Positions 1-10,185 are shown, counted from the first letter of the stretch. The stretch: DNA of 64,000 nucleotides from Leifsonia sp. Leaf264 (GCF_001422325.1 NZ_LMMR01000008.1:124001-188000); one strand, 5' to 3'. The notes: generated by a model not told the origin, from the sequence alone. Translations and numbers: made by a program.

Positions 1-1082
1 TCCGCCTGCGCCCCGAGATCGCCGCGCTCCCCGCCTACAGGCAGGGGCGGGCCGCCGCGCCGGACGGCTTCAAGCTGTCGAGCAACGAGAACCCCTACGA
101 CCCGCTTCCCGGCGTTCGAGAGGCCGTCGCCGCGGCATCCGACTTCAACCGCTACCCGGACGCCAGCGCTCTGGCCATGCGGGAGAAGCTCGCGGAGCGC
201 TTCGGCCGCACCGCGGACGAGGTGCACATCGGCGCCGGGTCCGTCGCACTGCTCGCCCAGCTCATCCTCGCCACCTCCGGCCCCGGCGACGAGGTCGTCT
301 ACTCGTGGCGTTCCTTCGAGGCCTACCCCGGTCTCGTCACCGTGGCCGGTGCCACCAGCGTGCAGGTGCCGAATCGCGCCGACCATGCCCACGACCTCCC
401 GGCGATGGCGGCTGCGGTGACCGACGCCACACGCCTCGTGATCGTCTGCTCCCCCAACAACCCCACGGGATCGGTCGTCTCGGCCGAGGAGTTCTCGGCC
501 TTCATCGCCGACGTCCCCGAGGACGTCCTCGTGGTGCTCGACGAGGCCTACGCCGAATTCGTCACCGATCCCCGTGCCGTCGACGGCGTCCCGCTGCTGG
601 CTCGCCACCAGAACCTCGTCGTGCTGCGCACCTTCTCCAAGGCGTACGGACTGGCGGGCCTCCGAGTCGGATACGCGCTCGGGCCCGTGGCCGTGCTCGA
701 TGCCGCCCGTGCCACGGCCATCCCCCTGTCCGTCACGGGCCAGGCCTCAGCGGCCGCCATCGCCTCACTCGACGCCGAGGACGAACTGCTCGAGCGCGTG
801 CGCCACATCGTCGCCCGCCGCGACACCGTCTACAGCGGCCTGATCGAGCAGGGCTGGGACGCCCCCAAGCCGTCGGGCAACTTCATCTGGCTGCCGACCG
901 GCGAGCACACCACCGCAGCGGCCGAGCGCCTCTTCGAGGCCGGACTCGTGGTGCGCGCCTTCGCACCTGAAGGCATCCGAGTGTCGATCGGAGAGGAAGA
1001 ATCGGTGGACAAACTCCTACAGATCTCAGGAGAGATTGTGCGCTCTCTACCAGAAGGGCACTCCGCCCGGCGGATAGCGTAG
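1..1082 (+). CDS. HisC/aromatic-type PLP aminotransferase, 5' end cut by window edge
   Basis: Class I/II pyridoxal-phosphate aminotransferase of the histidinol-phosphate / aromatic amino acid family. The frame is open from base 3, so the gene starts outside the window; the first visible residues run into the HisC-like N-terminal motif [11 protein letters not shown]. Also visible are SPNNPTG, DEAYAEF and the PLP-lysine motif [15 protein letters not shown] (lysine codon at 639-641). It ends 4 bases before the E1 alpha start, so it may be co-transcribed with the dehydrogenase operon and feed it a 2-oxo acid. HisC and the phenylalanine aminotransferase Pat are hard to separate by eye. No other his gene is nearby, which slightly favours an aromatic or branched substrate. 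Confidence 0.85.
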   Translation, partial: RLRPEIAALPAYRQGRAAAPDGFKLSSNENPYDPLPGVREAVAAASDFNRYPDASALAMREKLAERFGRTADEVHIGAGSVALLAQLILATSGPGDEVVYSWRSFEAYPGLVTVAGATSVQVPNRADHAHDLPAMAAAVTDATRLVIVCSPNNPTGSVVSAEEFSAFIADVPEDVLVVLDEAYAEFVTDPRAVDGVPLLARHQNLVVLRTFSKAYGLAGLRVGYALGPVAVLDAARATAIPLSVTGQASAAAIASLDAEDELLERVRHIVARRDTVYSGLIEQGWDAPKPSGNFIWLPTGEHTTAAAERLFEAGLVVRAFAPEGIRVSIGEEESVDKLLQISGEIVRSLPEGHSARRIA

Positions 1083-1086
1083 AGAA

Positions 1087-2220
1087 ATGGCAGCCAACTC
1101 GAACGACTTCAGCGTGCCGACGGTGCAGCTGCTCGCGCCGGATGGAACCTTCGCCCCGAACGAGGCGGCCGAGGAGTTCCTGCCGTACTTCGAGCGCCTG
1201 ACCGATGCAGACCACGAACGCTTCTACCGCGAGATGGTCGTCATCCGCCGCTTCGACCGCGAGGCAGCCAACCTGCAGCGCCAGGGGCAGCTCGCGCTCT
1301 GGGTGCCGAGCCATGGCCAGGAGGCCGCCCAGGTGGGATCGGCCTTCGCCACCCGCCCGCAGGACCACATCTTCCCGTCCTACCGCGAGCACGTCGTGGG
1401 CAAGATGCGCGGACTCGACGTCGTCGACGTGCTGCGGATGCTGAAGGGACTCACCCTGGGAGGCTGGGTTCCCGAGGAGAACGGCAACTTCCACCTCTAC
1501 ACGCTGGTGCTCGCGTCGCAGACGCTGCACGCCACCGGGTACGCCATGGGCATGCAGTTCGACGGAGCCACGGCCACCGGCGACCCCGAGCGCGACGAGG
1601 CCGTGATCGTCTACTTCGGCGACGGAGCATCGTCGCAGGGCGATGCCAACGAGGCGCTCGTCTTCGCCGCCAGCTATCAGACACCTCAGGTGTTCTTCCT
1701 GCAGAACAACGGCTGGGCGATCTCCGTGCCGGCGAGCCGCCAGTCACGCACGCCGTTCGCGCTGCGCGGGCACGGCTTCGGGATGCGGTCGAACCGCATC
1801 GACGGCAACGACGTGTTCGCGAGCTACGTCGTCACCGCCAAGCACCTCGATGACGCCCGGGCAGGGCATGGCCCCGCCCTCATCGAGGCGATGACCTACC
1901 GCGTCGGGGCCCACACCACGGCAGACGACCCCACCAAGTACAGGCTCGACGCCGACCTCGCCGACTGGGTCGCGAAGGACCCGATCGTGCGGCTGAAGGC
2001 CTACCTCGAGAACCGTGGTGTCGCCCAGGCGTTCCTCGACGACGTCGAGGAGGAAGCGGCCGACTTCGCCGCCGACACGCGCCGACGCGCACTCGAGGTG
2101 GTGGCACCCGACCAGGACGTCATCTTCGACAACGTCTACGCCGAGGCCAGCGCGACCCTCATCGAGGAGCGCGCCTGGTTCGAGGCGTACGAGGCATCCT
2201 TCGAGGAGGCGCAGTCATGA
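1087..2220 (+). CDS. 2-oxoacid dehydrogenase E1 component, alpha subunit
   Basis: Thiamine-diphosphate-dependent E1 alpha of a pyruvate or branched-chain 2-oxoacid dehydrogenase complex; with E1 beta it decarboxylates the 2-oxo acid and passes the acyl group to lipoyl-E2. The TPP/Mg2+ motif is clear: GDG at residues 178-180 and NN at 207-208 (QNNGWAIS). Length 377 aa is normal for the heterotetrameric type. It is followed by E1 beta with an ATGA overlap, so translation is coupled. The start is the ATG right after the upstream stop; only a weak GAGAA lies before it. Pyruvate versus branched-chain substrate cannot be decided from sequence alone; the adjacent aminotransferase makes branched or aromatic oxo acids plausible. 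Confidence 0.9.
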   Translation: MAANSNDFSVPTVQLLAPDGTFAPNEAAEEFLPYFERLTDADHERFYREMVVIRRFDREAANLQRQGQLALWVPSHGQEAAQVGSAFATRPQDHIFPSYREHVVGKMRGLDVVDVLRMLKGLTLGGWVPEENGNFHLYTLVLASQTLHATGYAMGMQFDGATATGDPERDEAVIVYFGDGASSQGDANEALVFAASYQTPQVFFLQNNGWAISVPASRQSRTPFALRGHGFGMRSNRIDGNDVFASYVVTAKHLDDARAGHGPALIEAMTYRVGAHTTADDPTKYRLDADLADWVAKDPIVRLKAYLENRGVAQAFLDDVEEEAADFAADTRRRALEVVAPDQDVIFDNVYAEASATLIEERAWFEAYEASFEEAQS

Positions 2221-3275
2221 CAGACACCGACACCAGGCCCGCCGCATCCGTCACCGGCACAGGCGATTCGGACGCGACCGCGCCAGCTCGCCGCACCGGC
2301 ACCGAGAGCCTGCCTCTCGGCAAGGCCATCAACGCCGGCCTCCGCCAGGCCATGCTCGACGACCCCAAGGTGCTCATGATGGGCGAGGACATCGGCCCGC
2401 TCGGTGGCGTGTTCCGCGTGACCGAGGGACTCATCCAGGAGTTCGGCGACAAGCGCGTGCTCGACACACCGCTCGCCGAGTCCGGCATCGTCGGCACGGC
2501 GATCGGCCTCGCGATGCGCGGCTACAGGCCTGTGATCGAGATCCAGTTCGACGGCTTCATCTTCCCCGCGTTCGACCAGATCACCACCCAGCTGGCGCGC
2601 ATGCGCAACAGGCACGAGGGCGGCGTCACCATGCCCGTCGTCATCCGGGTGCCCTACGGCGGACACATCGGCTCGATCGAGCACCACCAGGAGAGCCCGG
2701 AGGCGTACTTCGCGCACACCCCCGGCCTTCGCGTGGTCAGCCCCTCGACGCCGAACGACGCCTACTGGATGATCCAGCAGGCCATCCGCAGCGACGACCC
2801 GGTTCTGTTCTTCGAGCCCAAGAGCCGGTACTGGCCCAAGGGCGTCGTCGACTTCGACAGCCAGCCCACTCCCCTGCACGCCACCCGTGTCGTGCGCCAG
2901 GGAACGGATGTCACGGTCGTCGGCCACGGGGCCATGGTCACCACCCTGCTCGAAGCGGCCGACATCGCCGCCGAGGAGGGCACCAGCCTCGAGGTCATCG
3001 ACATCCGCTCGATCTCACCGCTCGACTACGGCCCCATCCTGTCGTCGGTCGAGAAGACCGGGCGCCTCGTCGTCGCCCAGGAGGCGTCAGGATTCGTGAG
3101 CGTCGGATCCGAGATCGCCGCGACCGTGGCCGAGCGCGCCTTCTACCTGCTGCAGGCTCCGGTGCTTCGAGTGTCGAGCTACGACACCCCCTTCCCACCG
3201 GCCGCTGTCGAGACGCAGTTCCTGCCGAGCCCCGACCGGGTGCTCGAGGCCGTCGACCGCGCCCTGGCGTACTGA
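2217..3275 (+). CDS. 2-oxoacid dehydrogenase E1 component, beta subunit
   Basis: Beta subunit of the heterotetrameric E1 (352 aa, usual size plus a short Thr/Ala-rich N-terminal tail of about 30 residues). Recognisable are the start of the pyrimidine-binding fold ([19 protein letters not shown]), [16 protein letters not shown], the [17 protein letters not shown] segment and [15 protein letters not shown], then the transketolase C-terminal domain ([18 protein letters not shown]). Its ATG overlaps the E1 alpha stop (ATGA) and E2 follows after 10 bases, so the three are one operon. No E3 (dihydrolipoamide dehydrogenase) is present here; it must be supplied from elsewhere. Confidence 0.9.
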   Translation: MTDTDTRPAASVTGTGDSDATAPARRTGTESLPLGKAINAGLRQAMLDDPKVLMMGEDIGPLGGVFRVTEGLIQEFGDKRVLDTPLAESGIVGTAIGLAMRGYRPVIEIQFDGFIFPAFDQITTQLARMRNRHEGGVTMPVVIRVPYGGHIGSIEHHQESPEAYFAHTPGLRVVSPSTPNDAYWMIQQAIRSDDPVLFFEPKSRYWPKGVVDFDSQPTPLHATRVVRQGTDVTVVGHGAMVTTLLEAADIAAEEGTSLEVIDIRSISPLDYGPILSSVEKTGRLVVAQEASGFVSVGSEIAATVAERAFYLLQAPVLRVSSYDTPFPPAAVETQFLPSPDRVLEAVDRALAY

Positions 3276-3285
3276 GAGGCTCCCC

Positions 3286-4650
3286 ATGAGCGACCTGACC
3301 TTCCGCCTGCCGGACGTCGGTGAAGGACTCACCGAGGCCGAGATCGTGCAGTGGCGCGTCTCCCCCGGCGACAACGTGGCCGTCAACGACGTGCTCGTCG
3401 AGATCGAGACCGCGAAGTCTCTGGTCGAGCTGCCGTCGCCGTACGCGGGCGTCGTCGGCGCGTTGCTCGTGGCCGAGGGGCAGACCGTCGATGTCGGCAC
3501 GGCCATCATCACGGTGGCGACGGATGCCGCGGGCGCGGCGTCGGCGTCGGCGCCGGCTCAGGCTCCTGCTCCCCCCGCCGCCGCGACACCGGTCGATGTG
3601 GTTACGCCACCCGCCGGCGAAGCCGAGAAGCCGGAGCCCATGCTCGTCGGTCATGGCAGCTCGGCCTCCGGCGGCACCCGCCGACGCCGCACGCGCACAG
3701 CCCCGACGGCGCACGAGCACCTCGCCCCGACGCCGGTGCACCAGACCAGCGCGGCGCCGCTCGAGCGCCCGGCGCCCGCGGCATCCGTCGGCCCCGTGCT
3801 GGCGAAGCCGCCGATCCGCAAGCTCGCGAAGGACCTCGGGGTCGACCTCTCGATCGTCACCCCCACGGGGCCCGTCGGTGATGTGACCCGCGACGACGTC
3901 ATCCGCGAGGCCAGCCAGGTGAGCGTGTTCCGCAACATCCAGACGCCGGAGTGGCCCGACACCCGCGAGGAGCGCATCCCCGTCAAGGGCGTGCGCAAGA
4001 TGATCGCGCAGACCATGGTGAAGAGCGCCTACAGCGCCCCGCACGTGAGCCTGTTCGTCGACGTCGACGCGACGCGCACCATGGAGTACGTGAAGCGCCT
4101 CAAGGCCGGAACCGACTACGCCGGCATCCGCATCTCCCCGCTGCTGGTGATGGCGAAGGCCATCATCTGGGCGGTGCGCCGCAACCCCACGGTGAACGCC
4201 ATGTGGACCGATGAGGAGATCATCGTCAAGCACTACGTCAACCTGGGCATCGCCGCGGCGACCCCGCGCGGACTCATCGTGCCGAACGTGAAGGACGCCC
4301 AGGCCATGAGCATGGTGCAGCTGGCCTCGGCGCTCGAGCAGCTCACCATCACCGCCCGCGAGGGCAAGACCAGCCCGGCCCAGATGGCCGGCGGCACCAT
4401 CACCATCACGAACATCGGCGTCTTCGGCATGGACACCGGAACGCCCATCCTGAACTCCGACGAGGTCGGCATCGTGGCGCTCGGCACCATCAAGCCCAAG
4501 CCGTGGGTCGTCGACGGGGAGGTGCGCGTGCGCCAGGTCACCACGATCGGTGCGTCGTTCGATCACCGCGTGGTCGACGGCGATGTCGCCAGCCGCTTCC
4601 TCGCCGACGTGGCGTCGATCATCGAGGAGCCGGCGCTGCTGCTGGAGTAG
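3286..4650 (+). CDS. Dihydrolipoamide acyltransferase E2 component
   Basis: E2 core of the same complex (454 aa). Order: one N-terminal lipoyl domain with the lipoylated lysine at residue 44 ([11 protein letters not shown]), an Ala/Pro-rich flexible linker (about 80-165), the peripheral subunit-binding domain (about 170-210, [15 protein letters not shown]), and the catalytic acetyltransferase domain ending with HRVVDG (His427, Asp431). A single lipoyl domain and this linker type are usual for actinobacterial branched-chain-type E2. It is preceded by a GAGAGG ribosome site 6-10 bases before ATG. A second E2 at 62242-63570 has the same plan, so the genome carries at least two such complexes. 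Confidence 0.92.
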   Translation: MSDLTFRLPDVGEGLTEAEIVQWRVSPGDNVAVNDVLVEIETAKSLVELPSPYAGVVGALLVAEGQTVDVGTAIITVATDAAGAASASAPAQAPAPPAAATPVDVVTPPAGEAEKPEPMLVGHGSSASGGTRRRRTRTAPTAHEHLAPTPVHQTSAAPLERPAPAASVGPVLAKPPIRKLAKDLGVDLSIVTPTGPVGDVTRDDVIREASQVSVFRNIQTPEWPDTREERIPVKGVRKMIAQTMVKSAYSAPHVSLFVDVDATRTMEYVKRLKAGTDYAGIRISPLLVMAKAIIWAVRRNPTVNAMWTDEEIIVKHYVNLGIAAATPRGLIVPNVKDAQAMSMVQLASALEQLTITAREGKTSPAQMAGGTITITNIGVFGMDTGTPILNSDEVGIVALGTIKPKPWVVDGEVRVRQVTTIGASFDHRVVDGDVASRFLADVASIIEEPALLLE

Positions 4651-4762
4651 GCGGGGCTCTCGCGGTGCGCTGCCGAGACTGCAACGCGCTGCTGAGATCG
4701 GAGGCGCGCAGCCGAGGGTCGACAGCGCGGCGAGCAGTGTCGCGCGATCGGGGCGCGAGTTC

Positions 4763-5257
4763 TCAGAACCTGACTTCGTAAGCGACGGATGCCGCCGAGC
4801 GCTCGACCTCCGTCATGCCCGCCTTCTCCATGACACGCTGCGATGCCACGTTCGCCGGCGTGGTGTCGGCGCGCGCGACGCGGGCTCCATGCTCGGCGGC
4901 CAGTTCGAGGGCAGCGACGACGGCCTCGGTCGCGAGGCCGAGGCCGCGTGCCGAGGCCACCAGGCCGTACCCGAACTCGACGGCGCCGTCGGCGGCATCC
5001 GGAGGCCCGAAGAATCCGACCCCGCCGATCGCCTCGCTCGTCCCGCGCAGCCGCACGACAAAGGGCCCGAACGGTGCCGGGTCGCCATGCTCGGCGACGA
5101 TGCGCAGGTACAGGCGGGCGACGTCGAGCTCGTCGGCGAAAGGATAGCCGTCCGCCCACCGGTCGGAGCCGGCGGGATCGCCGGCCAGCATGCGTTCGGC
5201 GTGGGCGACGGTGTACGGCTCGAGCAGGAGGCGCGGGGTGAGGACGGGCATCGACAT
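4763..5257 (-). CDS. GNAT-family N-acetyltransferase (RimJ/RimL type)
   Basis: Acetyl-CoA-dependent N-acetyltransferase of the RimJ-like Acetyltransf_3 group. The N-terminal LTPRLLLEPYTVAHAERML is typical, followed by GGVGFFGPP, the beta-bulge EFGYGLVASARGLGLATEAV (acetyl-CoA pyrophosphate loop) and the C-terminal NVASQRVMEKAGM motif. The open frame extends upstream to 5401, but the added residues do not fit the family; the start is taken at 5257 (MSMPVL) with 5251 as an equally good second ATG. It is convergent with the E2 gene. The substrate is unknown; members modify ribosomal protein N-termini, antibiotics or small amines. Confidence 0.8.
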   Translation of the reverse strand: MSMPVLTPRLLLEPYTVAHAERMLAGDPAGSDRWADGYPFADELDVARLYLRIVAEHGDPAPFGPFVVRLRGTSEAIGGVGFFGPPDAADGAVEFGYGLVASARGLGLATEAVVAALELAAEHGARVARADTTPANVASQRVMEKAGMTEVERSAASVAYEVRF

Positions 5258-5403
5258 CCAGCGTACGGCGAGCGACTCGCGCGCGGTCGCTCTCGTGCCC
5301 TGCTGGCACGCTGCGCTACCGAAGCGTGCCGCCGCGGCTGAAATTCGAGGCGCGCGGCTCGGAATCGATGGCGTGGGCGGCTCGCCGCGCGAACAGGACA
5401 CGA

Positions 5404-5439
5404 CGAAGCCCCGCCGATCCGAGGAACGACGGGGCTTCG
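5404..5439 (-). terminator. Stem-loop terminator behind the FKBP gene
   Basis: CGAAGCCCCG (5404-5413) pairs perfectly with CGGGGCTTCG (5430-5439) around a 16-base loop. It sits 16 bases past the stop codon of the minus-strand FKBP gene, in the usual place for an intrinsic terminator; there is no long T run, which is common in actinobacteria. Confidence 0.65.
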
Positions 5440-5455
5440 GATGCTCGGGCGGAGG

Positions 5456-6442
5456 CTAGCTTGTCGCGAGGATGTCGATCACGAAGACGAGGGTCTCGCC
5501 GGCGAGCTCGGCGGTGTTGCTGTCGCTCTTCTCGCCGTAGCCCTCTGCGGGCGGGATGACCACGACGACCTGCGAGCCGACGGTCTGGCCGGCGATGGCT
5601 TTCGCGAATCCGGGCACGACGCCGGAGAGGGCGAACGAGCTCGCGCCGCGGCCCCAGCTCTGGTCGAAGATGGATCCGTCAGACCACTTGGTGCCCTGGT
5701 ACTGCACGGTGACTGTGGCGTCATCGGCGACGACGGCGCCGTCGCCCTTCTTGAGGACGCCGATCTTCAGCTCGGTGGGGGCGTCGCCCTTGGGCAGGGT
5801 CACGGCGGGGGTGCCGTCCTTGGCGAGCTTCACCGTCGGGAGGCCCTCGGGTGCGGGCTGGTCGGCGCCCCACGCCTTGCTCGGAACGACATCCTTGACG
5901 TCGAGCACGACGACGAGGGAGTCATCCGCCGCGACATCGAGGTCGGAGTTGCCGGTCGTGCCGAAGGCGTCGGCGGGCGGGATGACCGAGACGACGCGCG
6001 AGCCCTCGGTCACGCAGCCGATCGACTTGGCGAGGCCGGCCATCAACGAGTTGACGCTGGCCGTGAAGGTGGGCGTCACTCCCCCGTCGTACCCGGCCGC
6101 GTCGATCCTGTCGCCGGTGGTGCCGTTGAAGACCACGTAGGCGACCGAGGCGCTGCCGCCGGCGGCGAGCTCGTCGCCCTTGCCCTTGACGACGACTGTG
6201 CGCTCGGTCTCGGAGGAGGTGAGGCCCTTGTCGAAGGTCGCCGTGGGTTCGGCCTTGAGGTCTGTCGACACCTTCACAGCATCGGATGCCTTCCCCGACG
6301 GGGTCGCGCAGACGTCGACGTCGGCGGCAGCGGCGGCCGTCGACGATGCAGGGGTCGGCGAGTCGCTCGAGCACGCCGCGAGGGTGGCGATGAGCGCCAC
6401 GGCGGCGAGAGAGGCGAGAACGGGCGCAGTGCGACGACGCAT
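5456..6442 (-). CDS. FKBP-type peptidyl-prolyl cis-trans isomerase lipoprotein, two domains
   Basis: Exported prolyl isomerase (328 aa). Residues 1-24 form a lipoprotein signal peptide ending in the lipobox LAAC, so the mature protein is anchored to the outer face of the membrane. Two FKBP-like modules follow: a divergent one (about 75-195, with SRVVSVIPPADAFG) and a better conserved C-terminal one (about 215-328, VTVQYQGTKWSDGSIFDQSWGRG, FALSGVVPGFAKAIAGQTVGS, VVVIPPAEGYG). The family assists folding of secreted proteins. It is divergent from the zinc-uptake operon. The N-terminal module lacks several substrate-pocket aromatics and may be structural only. Confidence 0.9.
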   Translation of the reverse strand: MRRRTAPVLASLAAVALIATLAACSSDSPTPASSTAAAAADVDVCATPSGKASDAVKVSTDLKAEPTATFDKGLTSSETERTVVVKGKGDELAAGGSASVAYVVFNGTTGDRIDAAGYDGGVTPTFTASVNSLMAGLAKSIGCVTEGSRVVSVIPPADAFGTTGNSDLDVAADDSLVVVLDVKDVVPSKAWGADQPAPEGLPTVKLAKDGTPAVTLPKGDAPTELKIGVLKKGDGAVVADDATVTVQYQGTKWSDGSIFDQSWGRGASSFALSGVVPGFAKAIAGQTVGSQVVVVIPPAEGYGEKSDSNTAELAGETLVFVIDILATS

Positions 6443-6566
6443 GAGTCACTTTCGTTTGAGGGCGTGAGCCTCGACAGGCTATCGGGCGCACTGGTGAGTG
6501 GGCTGGCAGGAGGCTGGCAGAGTGCTTGCCGAGAGCCATGCGACACCTGACGGGCGACTGTTGGTT

Positions 6567-6596
6567 TTGACAATCATTATCATTAGCCACTACCGT
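6567..6596 (+). promoter_or_regulatory. Zur-like box overlapping the zinc-uptake operon promoter
   Basis: TGACAATCATTATCA (6568-6582) is a 7-1-7 inverted repeat with one mismatched pair, the form of Fur/Zur boxes. It overlaps a candidate -35 TTGACA (6567-6572); 18 bases further is TACCGT (6591-6596) as -10, only 8 bases before the GTG start. This arrangement predicts a leaderless or nearly leaderless transcript and direct blockage of RNA polymerase when the regulator binds. The Fur-family gene at the end of the operon (10182-10598) is the obvious partner. Confidence 0.75.
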
Positions 6597-6603
6597 CGAT
6601 CCC

Positions 6604-7617
6604 GTGAAGAGACGCAGCAGAGTGACCGCGACCATCGCCGCCGCGATCGGCGCTGCCCTGGCGTTGACGGGCTGTGTCGGCGACGACAACGGCTTGGGCG
6701 GAGTCGCCGCCCAGCTCGGCACCCTGCGCGTCGTCGCCACGACCACCCAGGTCGCCGACTTCACCCGGGAGATCGCGGGGGATGGGGCATCCGTCACCCA
6801 GCTCATCCAGCCCAACCAGAGCGCGCACAGCTACGACCCGTCGGCCGCCGACCTGATGGCGCTGTCGAAGGCCGACGTCCTGGTGCAGAACGGCGCCGGC
6901 CTCGAGGAATGGCTCGACGACGCCGTCGAGGCCTCAGGCTTCAGCGGCGTCACCGTCGACTCCAGCACCGGGATCGACCTCGATGAGACCCAGGGCGACG
7001 AACACGACGACGCCGCGGACGCCGACGACCACGATCATGCAGCCGGCAACCCGCACATCTGGACCGATCCGGCGAACGCCGAGCAGATGGTGGAGACCAT
7101 CACCACGGCGCTCAGCACCTCGTACCCGGCAAAGGCTGCGGACTTCCGCGCCAACGCCGACGCCTACATCGCCAAGCTGACCGCCCTCGACGACTGGTCG
7201 CGCACCAACATCGACACCGTTCCCTCCGCCGAGCGCCTGTTCGTGAGCAACCACGACGCCTTCAGCTACTTCGTCGACGCCTACGGCATCGACTACGTGG
7301 GCAGCGTCATCCCGAGCTTCGACGACAGCTCGGAGCCGAGCGCCGCCGAGATGGACAAGCTCGTCGCCGACATCGAGGCCACGGGAACGAAGGCCGTCTT
7401 CTCCGAGACCTCGCTTTCACCGAAGACCGCGCAGACCATCGCGAAGGAGGCCGGCGTCGAGGTCTACTCCGGCGAGGATGCCCTGTACGGAGACTCGCTC
7501 GGCCCGGCGGGGAGTGACGGCGCCACCTACATCGATGCGCAACTGCACAACGTGCGCATGCTGCTGCAGTCGTGGGGCGTGACGCCGACCGCGCTGCCGG
7601 CATCCTTGCAAGAATGA
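6604..7617 (+). CDS. Zinc/manganese ABC transporter substrate-binding lipoprotein (ZnuA-like)
   Basis: Cluster A-I metal-binding receptor (337 aa) that captures Zn2+ (or Mn2+) outside the cell for the ABC importer. The signal peptide ends in the lipobox LTGC. The N-terminal lobe has VVATTTQVADFTREIAGDGASVTQLI and the metal-ligand region NQSAHSYDPSAADLMAL; a His/Asp-rich flexible loop follows (about 125-145, DDHDHAAGNPHIWTDP), a feature of zinc-type receptors. The C-terminal lobe has VSNHDAFSYFVDAYG and a closing acidic ligand region. It starts with GTG directly behind the Zur-like promoter and is first in a five-gene operon. Zinc is favoured over manganese because of the loop and the Zur box. 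Confidence 0.9.
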   Translation: MKRRSRVTATIAAAIGAALALTGCVGDDNGLGGVAAQLGTLRVVATTTQVADFTREIAGDGASVTQLIQPNQSAHSYDPSAADLMALSKADVLVQNGAGLEEWLDDAVEASGFSGVTVDSSTGIDLDETQGDEHDDAADADDHDHAAGNPHIWTDPANAEQMVETITTALSTSYPAKAADFRANADAYIAKLTALDDWSRTNIDTVPSAERLFVSNHDAFSYFVDAYGIDYVGSVIPSFDDSSEPSAAEMDKLVADIEATGTKAVFSETSLSPKTAQTIAKEAGVEVYSGEDALYGDSLGPAGSDGATYIDAQLHNVRMLLQSWGVTPTALPASLQE

Positions 7618-8465
7618 CCCACGTGGAACCAGACGAGCAGTCGGGGGCCGGGGGAGTGACGGATGCCGTCGCCCCGGTGCTGAGCCTGCGTGCCGCAGCG
7701 TTCTCCTACGGCGGGGCTCCGGCCATCCACGGCGTCACCGTCGACGTGCACGCCGGAGAGGCCGTCGCCCTCATCGGGCCGAACGGCTCCGGCAAGTCGA
7801 CGCTGCTGAAGGGGCTGCTCGGCCTCATCCCAGTGACGGAGGGCGGCTTCGAGGCCTTCGGTGCCGCGCGCAGCGGTCTCCCCGCCCGGCAGGCTGATGC
7901 CGCAGCCAGGCTCTCGCGTCGGCGCATCGGCTACCTGCCGCAGAGCGACGAGCTGGACCCCGAGTTCCCCATCACGCTCGAGCAGGTCGTGATGATGGGC
8001 CGCTACCGCGCCCTCGGCTTCTTCCGGTGGCCGGGCCGTGCCGACAGGGCGGCCGTGGCCGACGCGCTCGCCACAGTCGGCCTGGCGCATCGCGCCAAGG
8101 CGCGCTTCGGGGAGCTCTCGGGCGGACAGCAGCAGCGCGGCCTGCTCGCGCGGGCACTCGCATCCGGTCCCAGGCTGCTGCTGCTCGACGAACCGTTCAA
8201 CGGCCTCGACCAGGCCAACCGCGACGCCCTCGTCGAGACGCTGAGGCTGCTGAAGGCCCGCGGCGTCGCCGTGATCGTGTCGACCCACGACCTCGAGCTC
8301 GCCCGTGACGTCTGCGACATCGTGCTGCTGCTCAACGCGCAGCAGGTGGCCTGCGGGCGCACGGAGGACGTGCTCACGCTGCCCAACGTCCAGGCCGCAT
8401 TCGGCGAGGTGGGCGTCGAGGTCGACGAGCACACCCTCGTCGTGCCGGGGCACGAGGGCCACTGA
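7614..8465 (+). CDS. Metal ABC transporter ATP-binding protein (ZnuC-like)
   Basis: ATPase subunit driving metal import (283 aa from the chosen start). Walker [11 protein letters not shown]-loop ([20 protein letters not shown]), signature LSGGQQQR, Walker [13 protein letters not shown] and the switch STHD are all intact. The ATG at 7614 overlaps the stop of the receptor gene (ATGA), indicating coupled translation; an in-frame upstream start at 7572 would lie inside that gene and is less likely. An Asp/Glu-rich tail follows the core. It pairs with the two membrane proteins encoded next. Confidence 0.92.
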   Translation: MTHVEPDEQSGAGGVTDAVAPVLSLRAAAFSYGGAPAIHGVTVDVHAGEAVALIGPNGSGKSTLLKGLLGLIPVTEGGFEAFGAARSGLPARQADAAARLSRRRIGYLPQSDELDPEFPITLEQVVMMGRYRALGFFRWPGRADRAAVADALATVGLAHRAKARFGELSGGQQQRGLLARALASGPRLLLLDEPFNGLDQANRDALVETLRLLKARGVAVIVSTHDLELARDVCDIVLLLNAQQVACGRTEDVLTLPNVQAAFGEVGVEVDEHTLVVPGHEGH

Positions 8466-9370
8466 TGGACGTGCTCGTCTCCTGGTTCGTCGAGCCGTTC
8501 TCGCTGCCGTTCATGGCGCGCGCGCTCGGCATGCTGCTCGCGCTGGCTGTCGTGGCCGGGGTCGTCGGCGTGATCGTGAACCTGCGCGGACTCGAGTTCA
8601 TCAGCGACGGCCTCACCCACGCCGTGTTCCCCGGGATCGCGATCGGCTTCGTCGCCGGCGGCCGCGACGGGCTGCTGGTCGGTGCGATCATCACGGCCCT
8701 GGTCGCCGCCGTCGTGCTCACCCTGCTCACCCGCAGCGGCGTAGCCTCGGACGCGGCCATAGCCATCGTGCTCACGGGCTTCTTCTCCGTCGGCGTCCTC
8801 GTGGTCTCGCGCCAGACCGACTACGCCGGCCAGCTCGACGCCCTGCTCTTCGGTCGCCTGTTGACGGTGACGGATGCCGACCTCTGGCGCACCGTCGCCC
8901 TCTGCGCCGTGGCGCTCGTGGCCGTGCTGGCCACGCTGCCCGCCCAGCTGTACCGTGCCTTCGACGCACGGGGGAGTGAGGCATCCGGATTCCGTCCGCT
9001 CGTGAACGACCTCATCCTCAACGGCGCCATAGCCCTCGTCGTGGTGGCGGCATCGAGCGCCGTCGGCAACCTGCTGGTCCTCGCCGTCCTCGTCGTGCCC
9101 GGTGCCGTGGGCCGGCTGCTCACCCGGCGGCTCTGGCTGCTCTTCCCGCTCGGAGCAGCGGCGACGGCGCTGGCCGCCTGGATCGGTCTCGGCATCGGCT
9201 TCGGCGTCTCCGTCGACGACGGACTGAGCCTCCCGGCTGGCGCCACCGTCGTCCTGACGCTGGTGAGCCTGTACGCGATCGTGCTGCTCGCCCGACTGGG
9301 CGTTGACAGGGTGCGCGGCACCCGCGTACCCGCGGCGGCCATCGACAGGCGCGTCGAGGTGAGCGCCTGA
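8465..9370 (+). CDS. Metal ABC transporter permease 1 (ZnuB-like)
   Basis: ABC-3 family integral membrane subunit (301 aa) with about eight or nine hydrophobic segments. The conserved region [21 protein letters not shown] and the C-terminal [22 protein letters not shown] are typical of zinc/manganese permeases. The start overlaps the ATPase stop by one base (TGATG). Two consecutive permease genes suggest a heterodimeric channel, as in several actinobacterial metal transporters. Confidence 0.9.
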   Translation: MDVLVSWFVEPFSLPFMARALGMLLALAVVAGVVGVIVNLRGLEFISDGLTHAVFPGIAIGFVAGGRDGLLVGAIITALVAAVVLTLLTRSGVASDAAIAIVLTGFFSVGVLVVSRQTDYAGQLDALLFGRLLTVTDADLWRTVALCAVALVAVLATLPAQLYRAFDARGSEASGFRPLVNDLILNGAIALVVVAASSAVGNLLVLAVLVVPGAVGRLLTRRLWLLFPLGAAATALAAWIGLGIGFGVSVDDGLSLPAGATVVLTLVSLYAIVLLARLGVDRVRGTRVPAAAIDRRVEVSA

Positions 9371-10185
9371 TGGGCTACTTCGAACTCGCCCTGGTGGCTG
9401 CTGTCGTCATCGGCGCCTCCAGCGGCCTCGTCGGCACCATCGTGGTGCTGCGCAAGCGGGTCTTCTTCGCCCAGGCACTCACCCACGCCACCTTCCCCGG
9501 CGCCGTGGCCGCTGCCATCCTCGGGCTCAGCATCCCCCTGGGTGCCGCGCTCGCCAGTGTCGTCATCGTCGGCATCATGGCGCTGATCAGCCGGGTGCGA
9601 CGCCAGGGCACCCAGGTCGCTGCGGGCATAGTGCTCACGGCCGGATTCGCCCTGGGCGTCGTGCTCCAGGCCATGAACCCCGGCGTCCCGGTGGAGATCG
9701 AGTCGTTCCTCGTCGGCTCGATCCTCTCGGTGAGCACGGCCGACGTCGTGCTCGCCTCGGCGGTGCTGTTCGTCACGGTTCTGGCGCTGCTCGCCTTCGG
9801 CAAGGAACTCGTCTTCCAGACCTTCGACCGCCGGGGTTACGCCGCGGCCGGCTATCGCGAGTGGCCGATGGAACTGCTCGCCCTGGTGCTCATCACGGCC
9901 ACCGTGGTCACGACCATGCCGGCTGTCGGCGCCATCCTCGCCATCGCACTCATCGCAGCACCCGCCGCGGCCGCTCGGGTGGTCGCTCCGTCGCCGCGCT
10001 GGATGTTCGTGATCGCCCCCGTCATCGGGGCGGCATCCGGGATCATCGGCGTCGTCCTCTCCCGCGTCGCCGACGTCGCGGCGGGGCCGACCATCGCGTT
10101 GGTGGCTGCAGGGTTCTTCCTGCTCGCCCTGCTGCTGCGACGGATGCCGCGGATAGGCTGGAGAACCGGAGTGGAGACAGCATGA
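9370..10185 (+). CDS. Metal ABC transporter permease 2 (ZnuB-like)
   Basis: Second ABC-3 permease (271 aa), clearly paralogous to its upstream neighbour: FFAQALTHATFPGAVAAAIL matches [15 protein letters not shown] there, and VGAILAIALIAAPAAAARVVAPSP matches its C-terminal core. It starts on a TGATG overlap with permease 1. The last four bases overlap the start of the regulator gene. All five genes from 6604 are packed without gaps, so one promoter should serve them. Confidence 0.9.
   Translation: MGYFELALVAAVVIGASSGLVGTIVVLRKRVFFAQALTHATFPGAVAAAILGLSIPLGAALASVVIVGIMALISRVRRQGTQVAAGIVLTAGFALGVVLQAMNPGVPVEIESFLVGSILSVSTADVVLASAVLFVTVLALLAFGKELVFQTFDRRGYAAAGYREWPMELLALVLITATVVTTMPAVGAILAIALIAAPAAAARVVAPSPRWMFVIAPVIGAASGIIGVVLSRVADVAAGPTIALVAAGFFLLALLLRRMPRIGWRTGVETA

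Noticed and set aside
2015-3289. 424-residue open frame overlapping E1 beta and similar long frames across the window
   Set aside because: Arg/Pro/His-rich composition and lack of any motif; shadows of G/C third positions of the real genes.
4651-4762. Possible terminator after the E2 gene
   Set aside because: Several short GC repeats but no stable perfect stem.
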